Source: an uncultured Lachnospiraceae bacterium (GTDB lineage Bacteria; Bacillota; Clostridia; Lachnospirales; Lachnospiraceae). From it: DNA of 64,000 nt. The stretch covers positions 1 to 64,000 of the forward strand of contig CAMVOY010000005.1 of assembly GCA_947169235.1 (NCBI GenBank), in the 5' to 3' direction. This document shows positions 46,701 through 54,884 of this stretch, piece by piece. Within the stretch, counting starts at the first letter, position 1, and each line of letters opens with the position of its first letter. Position numbers and translations under genes: made by a program. The notes below the pieces were generated by a model. The model saw only the letters and a list, made by a program, of their open reading frames with translations, was not told the DNA's origin and did no database searches.

Positions 46701-49297
46701 AGGGGATCGATGATTTTGCACTTTACTCCGCTCAGTGGTACGGTCAGGTTTGGTTTGATACGATAGCTGACGTATATATCGATGAGACACTCAATAACGA
46801 AGGATATTGGGCTGATGAGATGATGAGCGGAGGAAAGCTCTCCGAGAGTCGCGTGTTCGCAGGTCACAAGGTGACAGGTGGTGCCACAAAGGATGCTGCA
46901 AAGAACGCAGACAAGATAGGGTCGGTAGTCTCAGAGGATACCAAGGTATCGGGAGCTACGACTGAGGCAACCGTGACACCGCGTATCATCGATACAGATG
47001 CTATCCACTACACAAGTGCGACGGGTAAAGACATGGGCATATTTGCCTACACTGTTGACTATGATGATGATTTCGGAACAACGAAGGACAGAGATATCTA
47101 CATCCAGTACTTCGATTTCGATACCGGAGTGATGGTACATCCTATCATCATCACGAGCGACAGTGTGACTGACGGCAATGTCAGGTTCGTACAGAATGAT
47201 AAAGCAACATACCTCGCATGGCTGCATGACGGAGATCTCGTGATGTTTAACTTGAAGAATCTCGAGGATCACCTGATCAAGAGAACAAAGGGTGAGGATA
47301 CGTACTATATCCTCGACAAGAGCGCACCCGTGATAAATCCGAACATGACAGATGATCGGATCAGGGCTGCATACGAAAAGGCTTACACACCGCCGCTTAT
47401 GATCGCGGACGGACACCGCCACATCAAGGAAACGGTGATCATGCCGGGCGAGGATGGATATCCGTCTGATAAGACTGACGGACTTCCGTATGTCAAGGAC
47501 AGTAAAAAAGAAACAGAAGGCTGCATCTCTGACTTTGATGTATCGTCAACCGGAGATACCACCTACTTTACCTGGACTGAGACGATATCAAAGACAAAGG
47601 ACGGTATTGACGAAAACAGCGAAGAGGCTTCCAAACCGGAAAACCGTCTCGTAGAGTCACAGCTCTGGATGATAAAGATGGTTTCAGCTGATGAGAACAA
47701 ACCGGGAGAGAAGACAGCACCTGTACAGGTGACAAACTACAAGGGAGTAAACTTCTCCAAGGTGGCAAGTACAGTTACCGACAAAGGAAATGTCAAGCTC
47801 ATCGCAGTGAAAACAGGGACATCTGTGACCAAGATTAAGAAAACAAAGGTTGCAGGCGTATCCGATAAAAATGATATGGTAGCGATGGATGTGGTTCCGG
47901 ATACCAAGCCTGAAATCGACATAGAGGAGGATATCCTCAAGGATGTTAAGGCCGGTGAGTACGCAGGCTTTACCGTAAACGTACACAACAACGGGCTTAA
48001 GGAATCGAAAAAGCTGACAGTTTCAGCGGTCGATGACGGCGGTAAATCGATCCTTGACGGAGAGTCTGAGCTTGGCACTCTCTACGGTGGTGAGGAGCGA
48101 GAGGTCAAGTGTGTATTCACACCTGATAAAGCTGCCAAGAGCACATCGGTAACAATCAGTATCAAGGATGAGTCAGGAAAGGTACTTGACAAAAAGACCG
48201 TAAAGAAGACGTTCTCCGAGTCGATAGCAATATCTGATCTGTCGGTAGAGCCTACGGATAAGCGTGATGAGTTCATGGTTTACTTTAACGCGGCAAATGA
48301 CGGAGAACGAAAGAGTGTTGCGCACAAGGCAAAGATAGGTGTAGCTAAAGGAAAGAAAAAGACTACGCTTAAAACCGTGTCCATCGAAGGTATGGATGTC
48401 GGGAAAGGCTCAATGTATGCAGTCAGAGTCAAAGCCAACTCGGCCAAATGGTTTGAGGCCACGGCAGACGGAGACGGCGGGCTTTCCGAAGTTGGTACAT
48501 TCTATATCACGGATGGAAAGCAGGCACTGGATGCGTCTGTTTACCGTGAGGCGACCAAGGCTCAGATAGATGCGGTCAAGAGTCTCTCATCGAAGCTTGC
48601 GGGTGGAAAGGTAGCAAATATCAAATCCGGACAGAAGTATTACGGACTTGGTCTAGTTTCTACCAACAAGAAAGCCGATAAGGAAACAAAGGTATCGGGC
48701 GTCAAGACAGTTTATGTATCAGACGATCCGACTGTGGCAGATGTTTCAGCAGACGGTATCGTTACCGGACACAAGAAGGGTACTGCCGTGATCAAAGTCA
48801 TCGCAATGCCTGCTGATACGGATAGTCTTGTTACAAGCGCGAAAGCTAAGTCAGATAAGTTCGGCGGAGAGTTCGCCGAGAAGACTGACGGTTATCCGGT
48901 TATGCCTAACGCTGCGATAAAGACCTACAGCGTAGTAGTAAATGTCGATGGCGGTTCGAACTTAAAGACTATCGGCGGAGTGACATACAAAAAGTCAGGA
49001 AAGACTGCCGTAGTCACCAAGGCAAAGAAGACACTTACCAAGGCTACGATCGCTGCCACGGTAAGCATCAAAGGCAAAAAGTATAAGGTAACAAAGATAA
49101 ATGCAGGAGTATTTAAAAACTGCAAGAAGCTTAAAAAAGTAGTGTTCAAATCTGCTTCGGTTCCGACAATCGGCAACAAAGCGTTCGCCGGCATCTATAA
49201 GAAGGCAGTATTTGATGTACCTGACAAATCAAAGAAGAAATACAAAAAGAAGCTTAACAAAAAGACAGGATTCAAAAAGACAATGAAGATCAAATAA
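40712..49297 (+). CDS. Giant secreted multidomain surface protein (2861 residues)
   Basis: A very large extracellular protein with a signal peptide (about residues 1-36) and no wall-anchor motif. The N-terminal third has Calx-beta-like repeats (for example around 280-400, VDGTAKKDKNYVFD followed by FIPGETEKTIKIPV), then jelly-roll and Ig-like stretches. The central part (about 1350-1720) has a coiled, lysine-rich segment followed by alternating beta-strands; about 1750-2350 may be a beta-propeller (repeated V-LVDLGDRGLVAIWVDA-like blocks). Near the C-terminus are a CARDB-like domain (about 2400-2480), a Big2 domain (about 2640-2710) and a BspA/LRR_5 repeat (about 2750-2861, NAGVFKNCKKLKKVVFKS). 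Good AGGAGG site. No terminator separates it from the peptide-export genes downstream. Confidence 0.88.
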   Translation: MRKKTTMKRLLCVLLTLGFIASDFAGLGRELASKAAMKQKSEEAQEAALKKELAKSVKKYPDGAFGLLETQINLDEDTDERKKITIVREGGLDKRASVTLKTVDVTTTYDEDYRLYVDGKKIEAPEGTTSMLNVFADAVTANYKNKGKAEGEKKTASGSAAEIEDGYKITAKEKAPKKKKVKSDGLSPLQRGIKAQTGEVETQKDWRELTDTDPDYSKADKLMKDGESDIQKIAEAVDGANHTFVFEKGEYKKEVEIELLDDETSEGDEQAAIMLIDAKGSVLGDSYHGYINISDDEEEVKATYSIKDSFYTAPAGASSVTVTVVKKGAKSRMTVTDMAAVDGTAKKDKNYVFDTQPIVFIPGETEKTIKIPVLNKSTKKDIDFTIGVNSGDGETKLSDGMAVITINKAKKQKAKKVKAKQTEKTTEQKEEVLEAKYNNPRFGGGALKSFDNDSDPNNVILKYEPVNTPVSVVCDEPVIEYLNSDENPGHDGEYDEWRDIPISADGNNYGEAIDFTNAEKVEIEYSSRWCEGQYTDKEIPIIGWIGGWTYDGKMNPARAVGFCVFDNYGSSQNNAYYVKNESDGKIQKTTATINMNGKMKGEGRLKYFVRGNVNKSNRLNGASIEIYRVRVYYKKRNVSVKMFSYNGSNSYMERVYSADKTSKAGAVFTELGEINVNGTVGGSTEIAYPGDAVKLAPVFPSDTEEKTDTGVIPAEYNTDFLGFMVIGKGGNPLKPLEMDLEKRVDIPAEDSGEYNIGTFLEYFDENAQTYTDSTGKSVNDCLVLAPVFKPKKVKYVFRSSDGSGIYKGYEMNKAEKDALEVSALDTVVVDAAPAESGISVGDYTAIDDKDVALNVITEKSGSGIVGKIDISPADGKWQKYITWTENVFIEPDPFSKLWGFGVTGYYTDVVKKEKRGAPVITVETVKDKISLRVMTRPGSENNYKDMRSVFYVDGSGKEVGVADKETNYDFTLSDSLVLGKEYPLTSIENAVLAGAERYTILWQDATCDTNEDGILSDSELKTMYGTNKISDIDDVKKHKGDTWMYRVNKQNAKIYYEVRKTDPTSDDKIAGAVSVKDTELFTGYSTEKYVNGASVVLGRDIATTATLDKKNAYYKGGDGYYEFGGNGTLEPDGTYSIAVNYDAEEGASMHGYVYAQTKAFTKIELLTDAVMEVKSSKIEKPKDTNNLLAPENFEAMNYQDVDNSDTNFKLTFNFASKDSARIPKKAYLKFVRPDGTTVSVAGKTITKEDGTTFTVAEGEERIPMDVALDGSVSFIFNPEKLELPPGTGIKVQVEDQLGIKYPERTTGIKLRKALEPFVLMSSFICGGDSTIVDMIGKVMAVLDLGGEASFSKKSHLSAKMDSGQRTITADEFRYYKELEANLNKKRDAKNQLDFRLSEDTKMSYVTISLGWGKDDVVNKDFFKQKTAAQNKAEADEAYAKARMTNEIIADLKAAGKPIPTDKKSKKPVYTEVSEEELKEKRDAVTKADGDFDKEIKDKLEGKEEKKKLSANLKLGLKFSFSLNFYRDLNPELNGALYFDSFMLVAQASGKYSLSKEFMLPLGITIKIGFTVGADLGATFIVENPLIYGHRYYMEKIEGGEDMKALGADGEYMNIFKMISNKKDDFKASGVFDVSPYVTIEANAKWGGDIIGIEATAKGTAKFNMKFYTGYQGVKNDNYGTVTLSASITARVSVLKYTWEWETKPLSLFGEAPLSAAGFDTREAMNDDASILKPTNFKYMDTRPGWQGGGDTAIDENGLSIRATQTNDPGIALKTLQQKVYAGTRVDMKSIGGGNYLAVFIDADASRKLDVNKTAAYYTIFTGSTGKWSTPKQLDNDKTADEDVKLVDLGDRGLVAIWVDATKEFTNKSLRTEILQHRDLSGRFFDKSTKSFGSVMAFTKETKESADGDKYGHDYAADIKPNIVYSKAKNTMLLYYTKSQYDYDEKSGEKIGDVVVPTLSKMAYREYRFSGDTGTAGEWITDYEKLTDKTVAEGMKSQGIDDFALYSAQWYGQVWFDTIADVYIDETLNNEGYWADEMMSGGKLSESRVFAGHKVTGGATKDAAKNADKIGSVVSEDTKVSGATTEATVTPRIIDTDAIHYTSATGKDMGIFAYTVDYDDDFGTTKDRDIYIQYFDFDTGVMVHPIIITSDSVTDGNVRFVQNDKATYLAWLHDGDLVMFNLKNLEDHLIKRTKGEDTYYILDKSAPVINPNMTDDRIRAAYEKAYTPPLMIADGHRHIKETVIMPGEDGYPSDKTDGLPYVKDSKKETEGCISDFDVSSTGDTTYFTWTETISKTKDGIDENSEEASKPENRLVESQLWMIKMVSADENKPGEKTAPVQVTNYKGVNFSKVASTVTDKGNVKLIAVKTGTSVTKIKKTKVAGVSDKNDMVAMDVVPDTKPEIDIEEDILKDVKAGEYAGFTVNVHNNGLKESKKLTVSAVDDGGKSILDGESELGTLYGGEEREVKCVFTPDKAAKSTSVTISIKDESGKVLDKKTVKKTFSESIAISDLSVEPTDKRDEFMVYFNAANDGERKSVAHKAKIGVAKGKKKTTLKTVSIEGMDVGKGSMYAVRVKANSAKWFEATADGDGGLSEVGTFYITDGKQALDASVYREATKAQIDAVKSLSSKLAGGKVANIKSGQKYYGLGLVSTNKKADKETKVSGVKTVYVSDDPTVADVSADGIVTGHKKGTAVIKVIAMPADTDSLVTSAKAKSDKFGGEFAEKTDGYPVMPNAAIKTYSVVVNVDGGSNLKTIGGVTYKKSGKTAVVTKAKKTLTKATIAATVSIKGKKYKVTKINAGVFKNCKKLKKVVFKSASVPTIGNKAFAGIYKKAVFDVPDKSKKKYKKKLNKKTGFKKTMKIK

Positions 49298-49313
49298 TCT
49301 TGCAAGTGTTATC

Positions 49314-49333
49314 GGTACCCCGAAAGGGGTACC
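49314..49333 (+). other. GAAA-tetraloop hairpin before the peptide gene
   Basis: GGTACCCC, GAAA, GGGGTACC: an eight-base-pair perfect stem capped by a GNRA tetraloop, with no T-run. It lies 16 bases after the giant gene and 26 bases before the peptide gene. It is more likely an RNA-stability or processing element than a terminator, and could set the ratio of the peptide transcript to the giant mRNA. Confidence 0.75.
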
Positions 49334-49359
49334 CATGACGCTTCGGAATGGAGGATAAT

Positions 49360-49512
49360 ATGAGCGAAGAAAACAAAAACGATGTAAAAAAAGATGACAA
49401 TGAAAAGAAGATAAACCTCGATGAGCTCGAGAATATGAGCGGCGGAGGCGGAGGTATGGAAAGCGGTTATACTCATAAGACCGGAGATATCCCGACAGGC
49501 GGTACAAAATAA
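49360..49512 (+). CDS. Double-glycine leader peptide (probable NHLM-system export substrate)
   Basis: A 50-codon gene with ATGGAGGA about six bases before the ATG. The product begins with a charged stretch and then carries a double-glycine leader: relative to cleavage after G28-G29, Ile is at -12 (I18), Glu at -8 (E22), Leu at -7 (L23) and Met at -4 (M26), the positions C39 peptidases read. Cleavage would leave a 21-residue core (G30-K50) starting GGGMESGYTHKTG, rich in Gly and Thr, with no cysteine. The gene is 14 bases before the HlyD-like adaptor gene and three genes from a transporter with an intact C39 domain. Whether the product is a bacteriocin, signal or structural peptide is unknown. 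Confidence 0.82.
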   Translation: MSEENKNDVKKDDNEKKINLDELENMSGGGGGMESGYTHKTGDIPTGGTK

Positions 49513-49526
49513 AAGGAAGACAGGAT

Positions 49527-50483
49527 ATGAGTGATTTATACCGTGAAGAAGCAATAAAGAATATCAGATCAGCCAAAAAGCTCGACAGTGATGTCCGCGT
49601 AGTATCAGTACGTATGTGGATCACGCTGTTCATCTCTTTGGCATTTGTTGTTGCACTCCTTATCTGGGGGATCGAAGGTAAAGTTCCCATAACGACAGAT
49701 GTTATGGGAGTCTATGCTTTTTCACTTGGAAATCTGGATATACGAGCTGAAAGAAGTGGAACGATCGAGACTGTCCCTGAGAGTTCAGTCGTGTATATGA
49801 AGGGCGATGAATTATGCAAGTTCAAGGATGGAGAAGTTATATATTCACCGAGTAATATTTCCGTAAGAAAGACTTTCGTTAACCCCGGAGAATGGGTTCA
49901 GGAAGGGGATATTTTATTCTCCTGTACCAGAGAGTCAAAAAGTGCTTTGGGTGGTGTTGAAAGAGCTTATCTGTATATTCCATATGATGAAAATGACAAG
50001 TTTGATTACCGTCTGCCGGTGAGACTTGATGCGGTAGGAGTGGCTGAGGATTCATCTCGTATGCAGGGGATCATAGTGTCCAAAACAGAGACTGTGGTAA
50101 GCGAGGAGCAGATAAAAAAGAAGTTTGGAATGGAAGAGGTATCCGAAATCTTCGCAGATGGAAAGCCGAAGATAGAAGTGCTCTGTATACCAAAGGAACC
50201 GGGCAAGCTCTCGGAAGAGGCAGAAGAAGAGATGAGTGACGTGGATGACAGACAGATCAAAAATCAGGGATGGACGTTTGCCCTTTCTAAAGACATGGAA
50301 GATGATCCGCCGAATTTATTTTTCGTTCCGGATATGAATCTGGTCAAGGCAACAGTCACACTTGAGTACAAGAGACCGATCACTCTTTTGATACCTGCAC
50401 TTGAGAGTGTTTTTAAACCGATCTCGGCTCAGTATTCTTATGATGAGATCGACTGGGATAGAGATATGGAACCGGTTGAATGA
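49527..50483 (+). CDS. NHLM-type secretion adaptor (HlyD-like membrane fusion protein)
   Basis: A 318-residue protein with one N-terminal membrane helix (about residues 30-49) and an extracytoplasmic beta-barrel and lipoyl-like domain (SGTIETVPESSVVYMKGDE; KTFVNPGEWVQEGDILFSC). It resembles the HlyD-family proteins of NHLM bacteriocin export loci, but is shorter than usual: the long coiled-coil hairpin of classic HlyD is absent, as expected in a Gram-positive cell without an outer membrane. It starts 14 bases after the leader peptide gene and overlaps the next gene by four bases (ATGA), so all belong to one transcript. Confidence 0.82.
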   Translation: MSDLYREEAIKNIRSAKKLDSDVRVVSVRMWITLFISLAFVVALLIWGIEGKVPITTDVMGVYAFSLGNLDIRAERSGTIETVPESSVVYMKGDELCKFKDGEVIYSPSNISVRKTFVNPGEWVQEGDILFSCTRESKSALGGVERAYLYIPYDENDKFDYRLPVRLDAVGVAEDSSRMQGIIVSKTETVVSEEQIKKKFGMEEVSEIFADGKPKIEVLCIPKEPGKLSEEAEEEMSDVDDRQIKNQGWTFALSKDMEDDPPNLFFVPDMNLVKATVTLEYKRPITLLIPALESVFKPISAQYSYDEIDWDRDMEPVE

Positions 50484-52642
50484 TCGTGGGAAGAGTTATG
50501 GGAAACTACAAAAAGACATCAACCATTCTTCAGATGGAAACATCGGAGTGTGGTGCGGCCTCATTAGGTATGATACTGAAATACTATGGGCATGCCGTCC
50601 CACTCGAGGAGCTCCGCGTGGCGACGGGAGTATCCAGAAATGGTTGTAACGCGAAGAATATTATCCTGGCAGCAAGAAACTACGGGCTCAAAGCAGATGC
50701 TTATAAAAGAGAGCTTGGAGAGCTTGCCGGCTTAAAGACCCCCTGTATACTGTACTGGGGGTTTAGTCACTTTGTGGTTTTCGAGGGAAAAAAGGGACGT
50801 TATTATTATATAAATGATCCGGCATACGGACGCAGACGCGTAGATGAAAACGAGATGGGCAGGGAGTTTACGGGAATCTCTCTGGAGTTCTCGCCTGATA
50901 CGATTAAGCCCAAAAGAGTAAGGGAAAAATCCATCCTGCGTATATCATGGAATCGCATGAAGGCCGAAACGATAACCATAGTTCCGTTGATCTTATTTGG
51001 GATATGTTCTGTCTTGCCGGGACTTATGGTGCCTGCGATGTCACAGGTTTTTGTCGATGAAGTGTTGTTATATGATGAGTCCTACTGGATAAATATCATT
51101 CTTATTGGATTTTTGGCCGCGGTAGTCATGCATGTGATCTTTATGGGGGCAAGGTACATCCTGTTATCCAGACTCCAGCTCAAAGTCAGTTATTTTTCCA
51201 CCTATTCATTTTTGGATAAGCTTATGAGCCTGCCGATATTTTTCTTCGAACAGAGAATGCCCGGCGAGCTGTCTTTGCGTACAAAAAATAATGATATAGC
51301 GAGCGGATTTTTTTCGGGAGAGTATCTGGATATCCTGCTTGATACGATCATAGCTGCCGTATATCTTTTGCTTATGTTCTACTATTCGCCAACCATGGCT
51401 GCGATAACGCTGGGAATCCGTATAGTAGGTCTTTTGATCGAGAGGCTTTTAAACAACAGACTTCATGAGCATACGATGCGCTGGCAGAACGAGGATGCGA
51501 ATGTTACAGGCGTGTTAAATAACGGCTTGCGCATCATCTCGTCACTGAGAGCTGCCGGAGCCGAGGAGGTCTATGTAGAGAGACTGCTGGGCAGATCCGC
51601 CACGGAGATGAGAGCTGCATCAGCCAGACAAAAGACCACCGAGTATCTGCACTCTATCCCTGCGGTCGTGGACGCGATCGTGCTTATGACCAATCTGTTG
51701 GTGGGAGGATGGCTCGTCATGACGAGCGAATACTCCGTAGGTTATCTGGTCGCGTTTATCATGCTGGAGTCGCTATTTGCAGGTCCGTTTGATCATCTTG
51801 TCAGACTCTCAGGTGTAAGAGAGCTTCTGAGGACCCATCTTACCAGGATTGACGATATCATAAACTATCCTTCGGACAATGAAGGTGTTATCTATGCGGA
51901 TATGCCCGACGAGCGTCTCTCGGGAGATGTAGAGTTCAAAAATGTCACGTTCGGATACAGCAGGGTCGATGAACCCGTGATAAAGGATTTTTCACTGCGG
52001 ATACCTGCAGGAAAGACGGTAGCGATCGTGGGAAACACCGGAAGCGGTAAGTCCACATTATCAAAGCTTCTGTTGGGACTCCATCATCCGGAAGAGGGTG
52101 AGGTATGCGTGGACGGTGTGTCGGTAAGGGAGATCCCTGAGGATATCAAGGCCGTTAGCGTAGCGGGAGTATCCCAGGAGACGACTCTTTTTCCGGGGAC
52201 GATCAGAGACAATATCACACTGTGGAATCCTGATATCAGCGACAGGGAAGTGATAGATGCTTCAAAGAAAGCCTGCATAAACTTAGAGATACTCAGGCGC
52301 TCCGGTGGTTATGATTATCTCGTAAATGAAGGTGGTAATAACTTATCAGGTGGCCAGAAGCAGCGCATACAGATCGCGCGTGCGTTGGTGACACATCCGT
52401 CCGTACTTGTTATGGATGAGGCGACCAGTGCGCTTGATGCAGTGGTTGAGGAAAAGGTAATGAATAATATCATGAGTATCGGATGCACATGTATCGTGAT
52501 CGCACACAGGCTTTCCACGGTCAGAGACTGCGATGAGATAGTGGTCCTTAATGACGGAAGGATCGCGGAGCAGGGAACTCATGAAGAATTGATAGAGAAA
52601 AAGGGATTGTATTTCGATATGGTCTCAACGAAAGAGGCATAA
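50480..52642 (+). CDS. NHLM-type ABC transporter with C39 leader peptidase
   Basis: A 720-residue peptidase-containing ABC transporter. The N-terminal C39 domain (about 10-140) has its full catalytic set: Q18, C24 in QMETSECGAASLG, H97 in GFSHFVVFEG and D113 in NDPAYG. Six membrane helices follow (about 165-460) and then the ATPase domain: Walker A GNTGSGKST (about 520-528), signature LSGGQKQRIQIARA, Walker B VLVMDEATSALD. Such transporters cut after a double glycine and export the core peptide. The sequence from PLEELRVATGVSRNG through KTPCILYW matches the first ABC protein of NHLM bacteriocin systems. The next gene starts three bases after its stop. Confidence 0.95.
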   Translation: MIVGRVMGNYKKTSTILQMETSECGAASLGMILKYYGHAVPLEELRVATGVSRNGCNAKNIILAARNYGLKADAYKRELGELAGLKTPCILYWGFSHFVVFEGKKGRYYYINDPAYGRRRVDENEMGREFTGISLEFSPDTIKPKRVREKSILRISWNRMKAETITIVPLILFGICSVLPGLMVPAMSQVFVDEVLLYDESYWINIILIGFLAAVVMHVIFMGARYILLSRLQLKVSYFSTYSFLDKLMSLPIFFFEQRMPGELSLRTKNNDIASGFFSGEYLDILLDTIIAAVYLLLMFYYSPTMAAITLGIRIVGLLIERLLNNRLHEHTMRWQNEDANVTGVLNNGLRIISSLRAAGAEEVYVERLLGRSATEMRAASARQKTTEYLHSIPAVVDAIVLMTNLLVGGWLVMTSEYSVGYLVAFIMLESLFAGPFDHLVRLSGVRELLRTHLTRIDDIINYPSDNEGVIYADMPDERLSGDVEFKNVTFGYSRVDEPVIKDFSLRIPAGKTVAIVGNTGSGKSTLSKLLLGLHHPEEGEVCVDGVSVREIPEDIKAVSVAGVSQETTLFPGTIRDNITLWNPDISDREVIDASKKACINLEILRRSGGYDYLVNEGGNNLSGGQKQRIQIARALVTHPSVLVMDEATSALDAVVEEKVMNNIMSIGCTCIVIAHRLSTVRDCDEIVVLNDGRIAEQGTHEELIEKKGLYFDMVSTKEA

Positions 52643-52645
52643 AGG

Positions 52646-54832
52646 ATGAACGGAGCAGATGAAGCGAACCGCCTGATCCAAAAAAGGAAACAGGTAAGAG
52701 AAATGACTGCGGATGGTATGTCAGAGGGTATCCGCAATATTTTTGGTGCTTCAGAGGGAGTTTCCAGGTTGGGCATCTCACCCAGCCCTCTTTACAATGC
52801 TTTTTACAGAGCTACAAGAAACATGAACGTAAATGTTATCCCATATCACAGACTGTATGAGATATGTGATGAGAACTACACGGTGGAGGATATAGCAAGA
52901 CTTTCTCATGTTCCTTGCAGAAAGGTAGTATTTGACAAGGAGTTTACAAAGGATCTTTTTGGTAATTATATAGTATTTGATGCGCAGACCGGAGAACCCG
53001 GTGTATTGATCCGTGAAAAAAAGGGCTACGTGATCATCATGGACGGAAAACCTCCTGTGAAAGCCGGTATGTCCACGAGAAGGGAGCTTAAGGATGAAGC
53101 GTTCGTGATATACGAGCCTCTTCCGGAGAAGCAGATGAGCTTCAAAGATGTCCTGCGCTTTACATATAAAGGAACATCGTTTAAGGACATGAGAAGCTTT
53201 GTGATATTCGGTATGCTCTCTTTGGCGACCGGGATAATACTTCCATTTATTACACAGCGTTTTTATGATTATATCCTCCCGGCGCTGGATGAGGAGCTTC
53301 TGATACAGAGTCTGACCATTGTCATGCTGTATATGCTTGCCAGTGTTGTATTTTCGACGACGTCGGGCCTGTGTCTGTACAGGATGCTGTCGAGAGGAGA
53401 AACAAGGCTTAAGGCAGCGATGATCGACAGAGTATTCCGTATGCCTACCGGTATTTTTTATCAGCATGATTCATCTGACATGACAGCAAGGACAATAGAG
53501 CTCCCACAGACGATGACAGAGGTGGCCGGAGGGATGGCAAAGGCCATTTTGGGACTCGTCTTCGCGCTGGTGTACATAGTGATGATGTTCATGTACGACG
53601 CTGAGGCTACATGGGTTGCCATCGCGTGTCTGGTGGTAGTTACATGCATTCTTTTGATAGTCGGATTTCGTCAGAAGAAACGCGCGGTCATTATGAAGAA
53701 TGCTGAGACCCAAAACCAGACATTTTTGTTCCATATGATAAACGGTATCACGGCGTTACGTACGGCCGGAGCCGAAAACATGGCGCTTAACTCGTACATG
53801 AACGGATATCTGAAGCCGATGGGTATGAAGATGAAATCAGAGCATGCCAGAGGCTTTTCAAACGTACTTCGGACAGTAACGACGACGATCGTTGTATTGC
53901 TTATCATCTTTTTGGCATATGACGCAGACTTAAGTGTCGGTGAATATGTTGTTTTGACAACGCTTTTCGGACTTGTGTCAACATCAGTGTTTGCGGCACT
54001 CGATCAGATGATGCTTTTCTTTACCAAAAAGCCCGTGTATGACAGAGCGGCGGTAATTCTGAAAAATGTTCCGGAGGAGTCGAGTGCTCTGCTGGTTCCG
54101 AAGCCTTTCGTGGGGCGCATATTTATCGATCATCTTGGCTTTACCTACAGGGATATGGAGAAGCCGGTACTTCGCGACATATCTTTAGAGATCCAGCCGG
54201 GCGAATATATCGGTGTAGTGGGCGCATCCGGTTGCGGAAAGTCCACACTTATGAAGCTTCTTTTGGGCTTCTTTGAGCCGACAGAAGGAAAGATATATTA
54301 TGACAGTCTGGATTTCGAGTGCCTCGATAAAAAAGAGCTCAGACGTCGTATGGGAGTAGTGTTACAGGATGGAAACCTGATCGCGGGTACCATTGCCGAG
54401 AACGTATCGGTTACCAAACCTGATGCGACAGAGGAAGAGATAATGCAGGTACTCGCCAAGGTAGGTATGGCAGAGGATGTAAACAGGATGCCTATGGGCA
54501 TAAGAACGAATCTGTCCGAGATGTCACAGACGATATCGGGAGGACAAAGACAGAGAATACTCATAGCCAGAGCCATACTGGCAGGACCCAGAGTCCTGTT
54601 TATGGATGAGGCGACAAGCGCTCTTGACAATATCTCGCAAAAGCAGGTAAGTGATGCTCTGGCGGATCTGGATATGACGAGGATAGTGATCGCACACAGA
54701 CTGAGCACCGTGAAGGAATGTGACAGGATCATCGTGATCGCTGACGGAGTGATCGCGCAGGAGGGAACGTATGATGAGCTGATGAGCGAGGAGGGATACT
54801 TCCGCGATATGGCTGACAGACAGATGCTGTAG
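52646..54832 (+). CDS. NHLM-type ABC transporter, second permease/ATPase
   Basis: A 728-residue ABC half-transporter. It has no C39 peptidase. The N-terminal 170 residues form the special domain of the second NHLM ABC protein (VIPYHRLYEICDENYTVEDI; GVLIREKKGYVIIMDGKPP), and the membrane region (about 185-460) and ATPase domain follow: Walker A GASGCGKST, signature ISGGQRQRILIARA, Walker B VLFMDEATSALD. In NHLM loci this protein occurs beside the peptidase-type ABC protein, and the two may pair as a heterodimer. It is the last gene of the export cassette. Confidence 0.93.
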   Translation: MNGADEANRLIQKRKQVREMTADGMSEGIRNIFGASEGVSRLGISPSPLYNAFYRATRNMNVNVIPYHRLYEICDENYTVEDIARLSHVPCRKVVFDKEFTKDLFGNYIVFDAQTGEPGVLIREKKGYVIIMDGKPPVKAGMSTRRELKDEAFVIYEPLPEKQMSFKDVLRFTYKGTSFKDMRSFVIFGMLSLATGIILPFITQRFYDYILPALDEELLIQSLTIVMLYMLASVVFSTTSGLCLYRMLSRGETRLKAAMIDRVFRMPTGIFYQHDSSDMTARTIELPQTMTEVAGGMAKAILGLVFALVYIVMMFMYDAEATWVAIACLVVVTCILLIVGFRQKKRAVIMKNAETQNQTFLFHMINGITALRTAGAENMALNSYMNGYLKPMGMKMKSEHARGFSNVLRTVTTTIVVLLIIFLAYDADLSVGEYVVLTTLFGLVSTSVFAALDQMMLFFTKKPVYDRAAVILKNVPEESSALLVPKPFVGRIFIDHLGFTYRDMEKPVLRDISLEIQPGEYIGVVGASGCGKSTLMKLLLGFFEPTEGKIYYDSLDFECLDKKELRRRMGVVLQDGNLIAGTIAENVSVTKPDATEEEIMQVLAKVGMAEDVNRMPMGIRTNLSEMSQTISGGQRQRILIARAILAGPRVLFMDEATSALDNISQKQVSDALADLDMTRIVIAHRLSTVKECDRIIVIADGVIAQEGTYDELMSEEGYFRDMADRQML

Positions 54833-54884
54833 TTAAAAAAGTAACACAATATAAAAGCATTAATACTGCAAGGAGGATTACAGA

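Noticed and set aside
49314..49333. Terminator after the giant gene
   Set aside because: The stem is strong but there is no T-run on either strand and the peptide gene follows directly.
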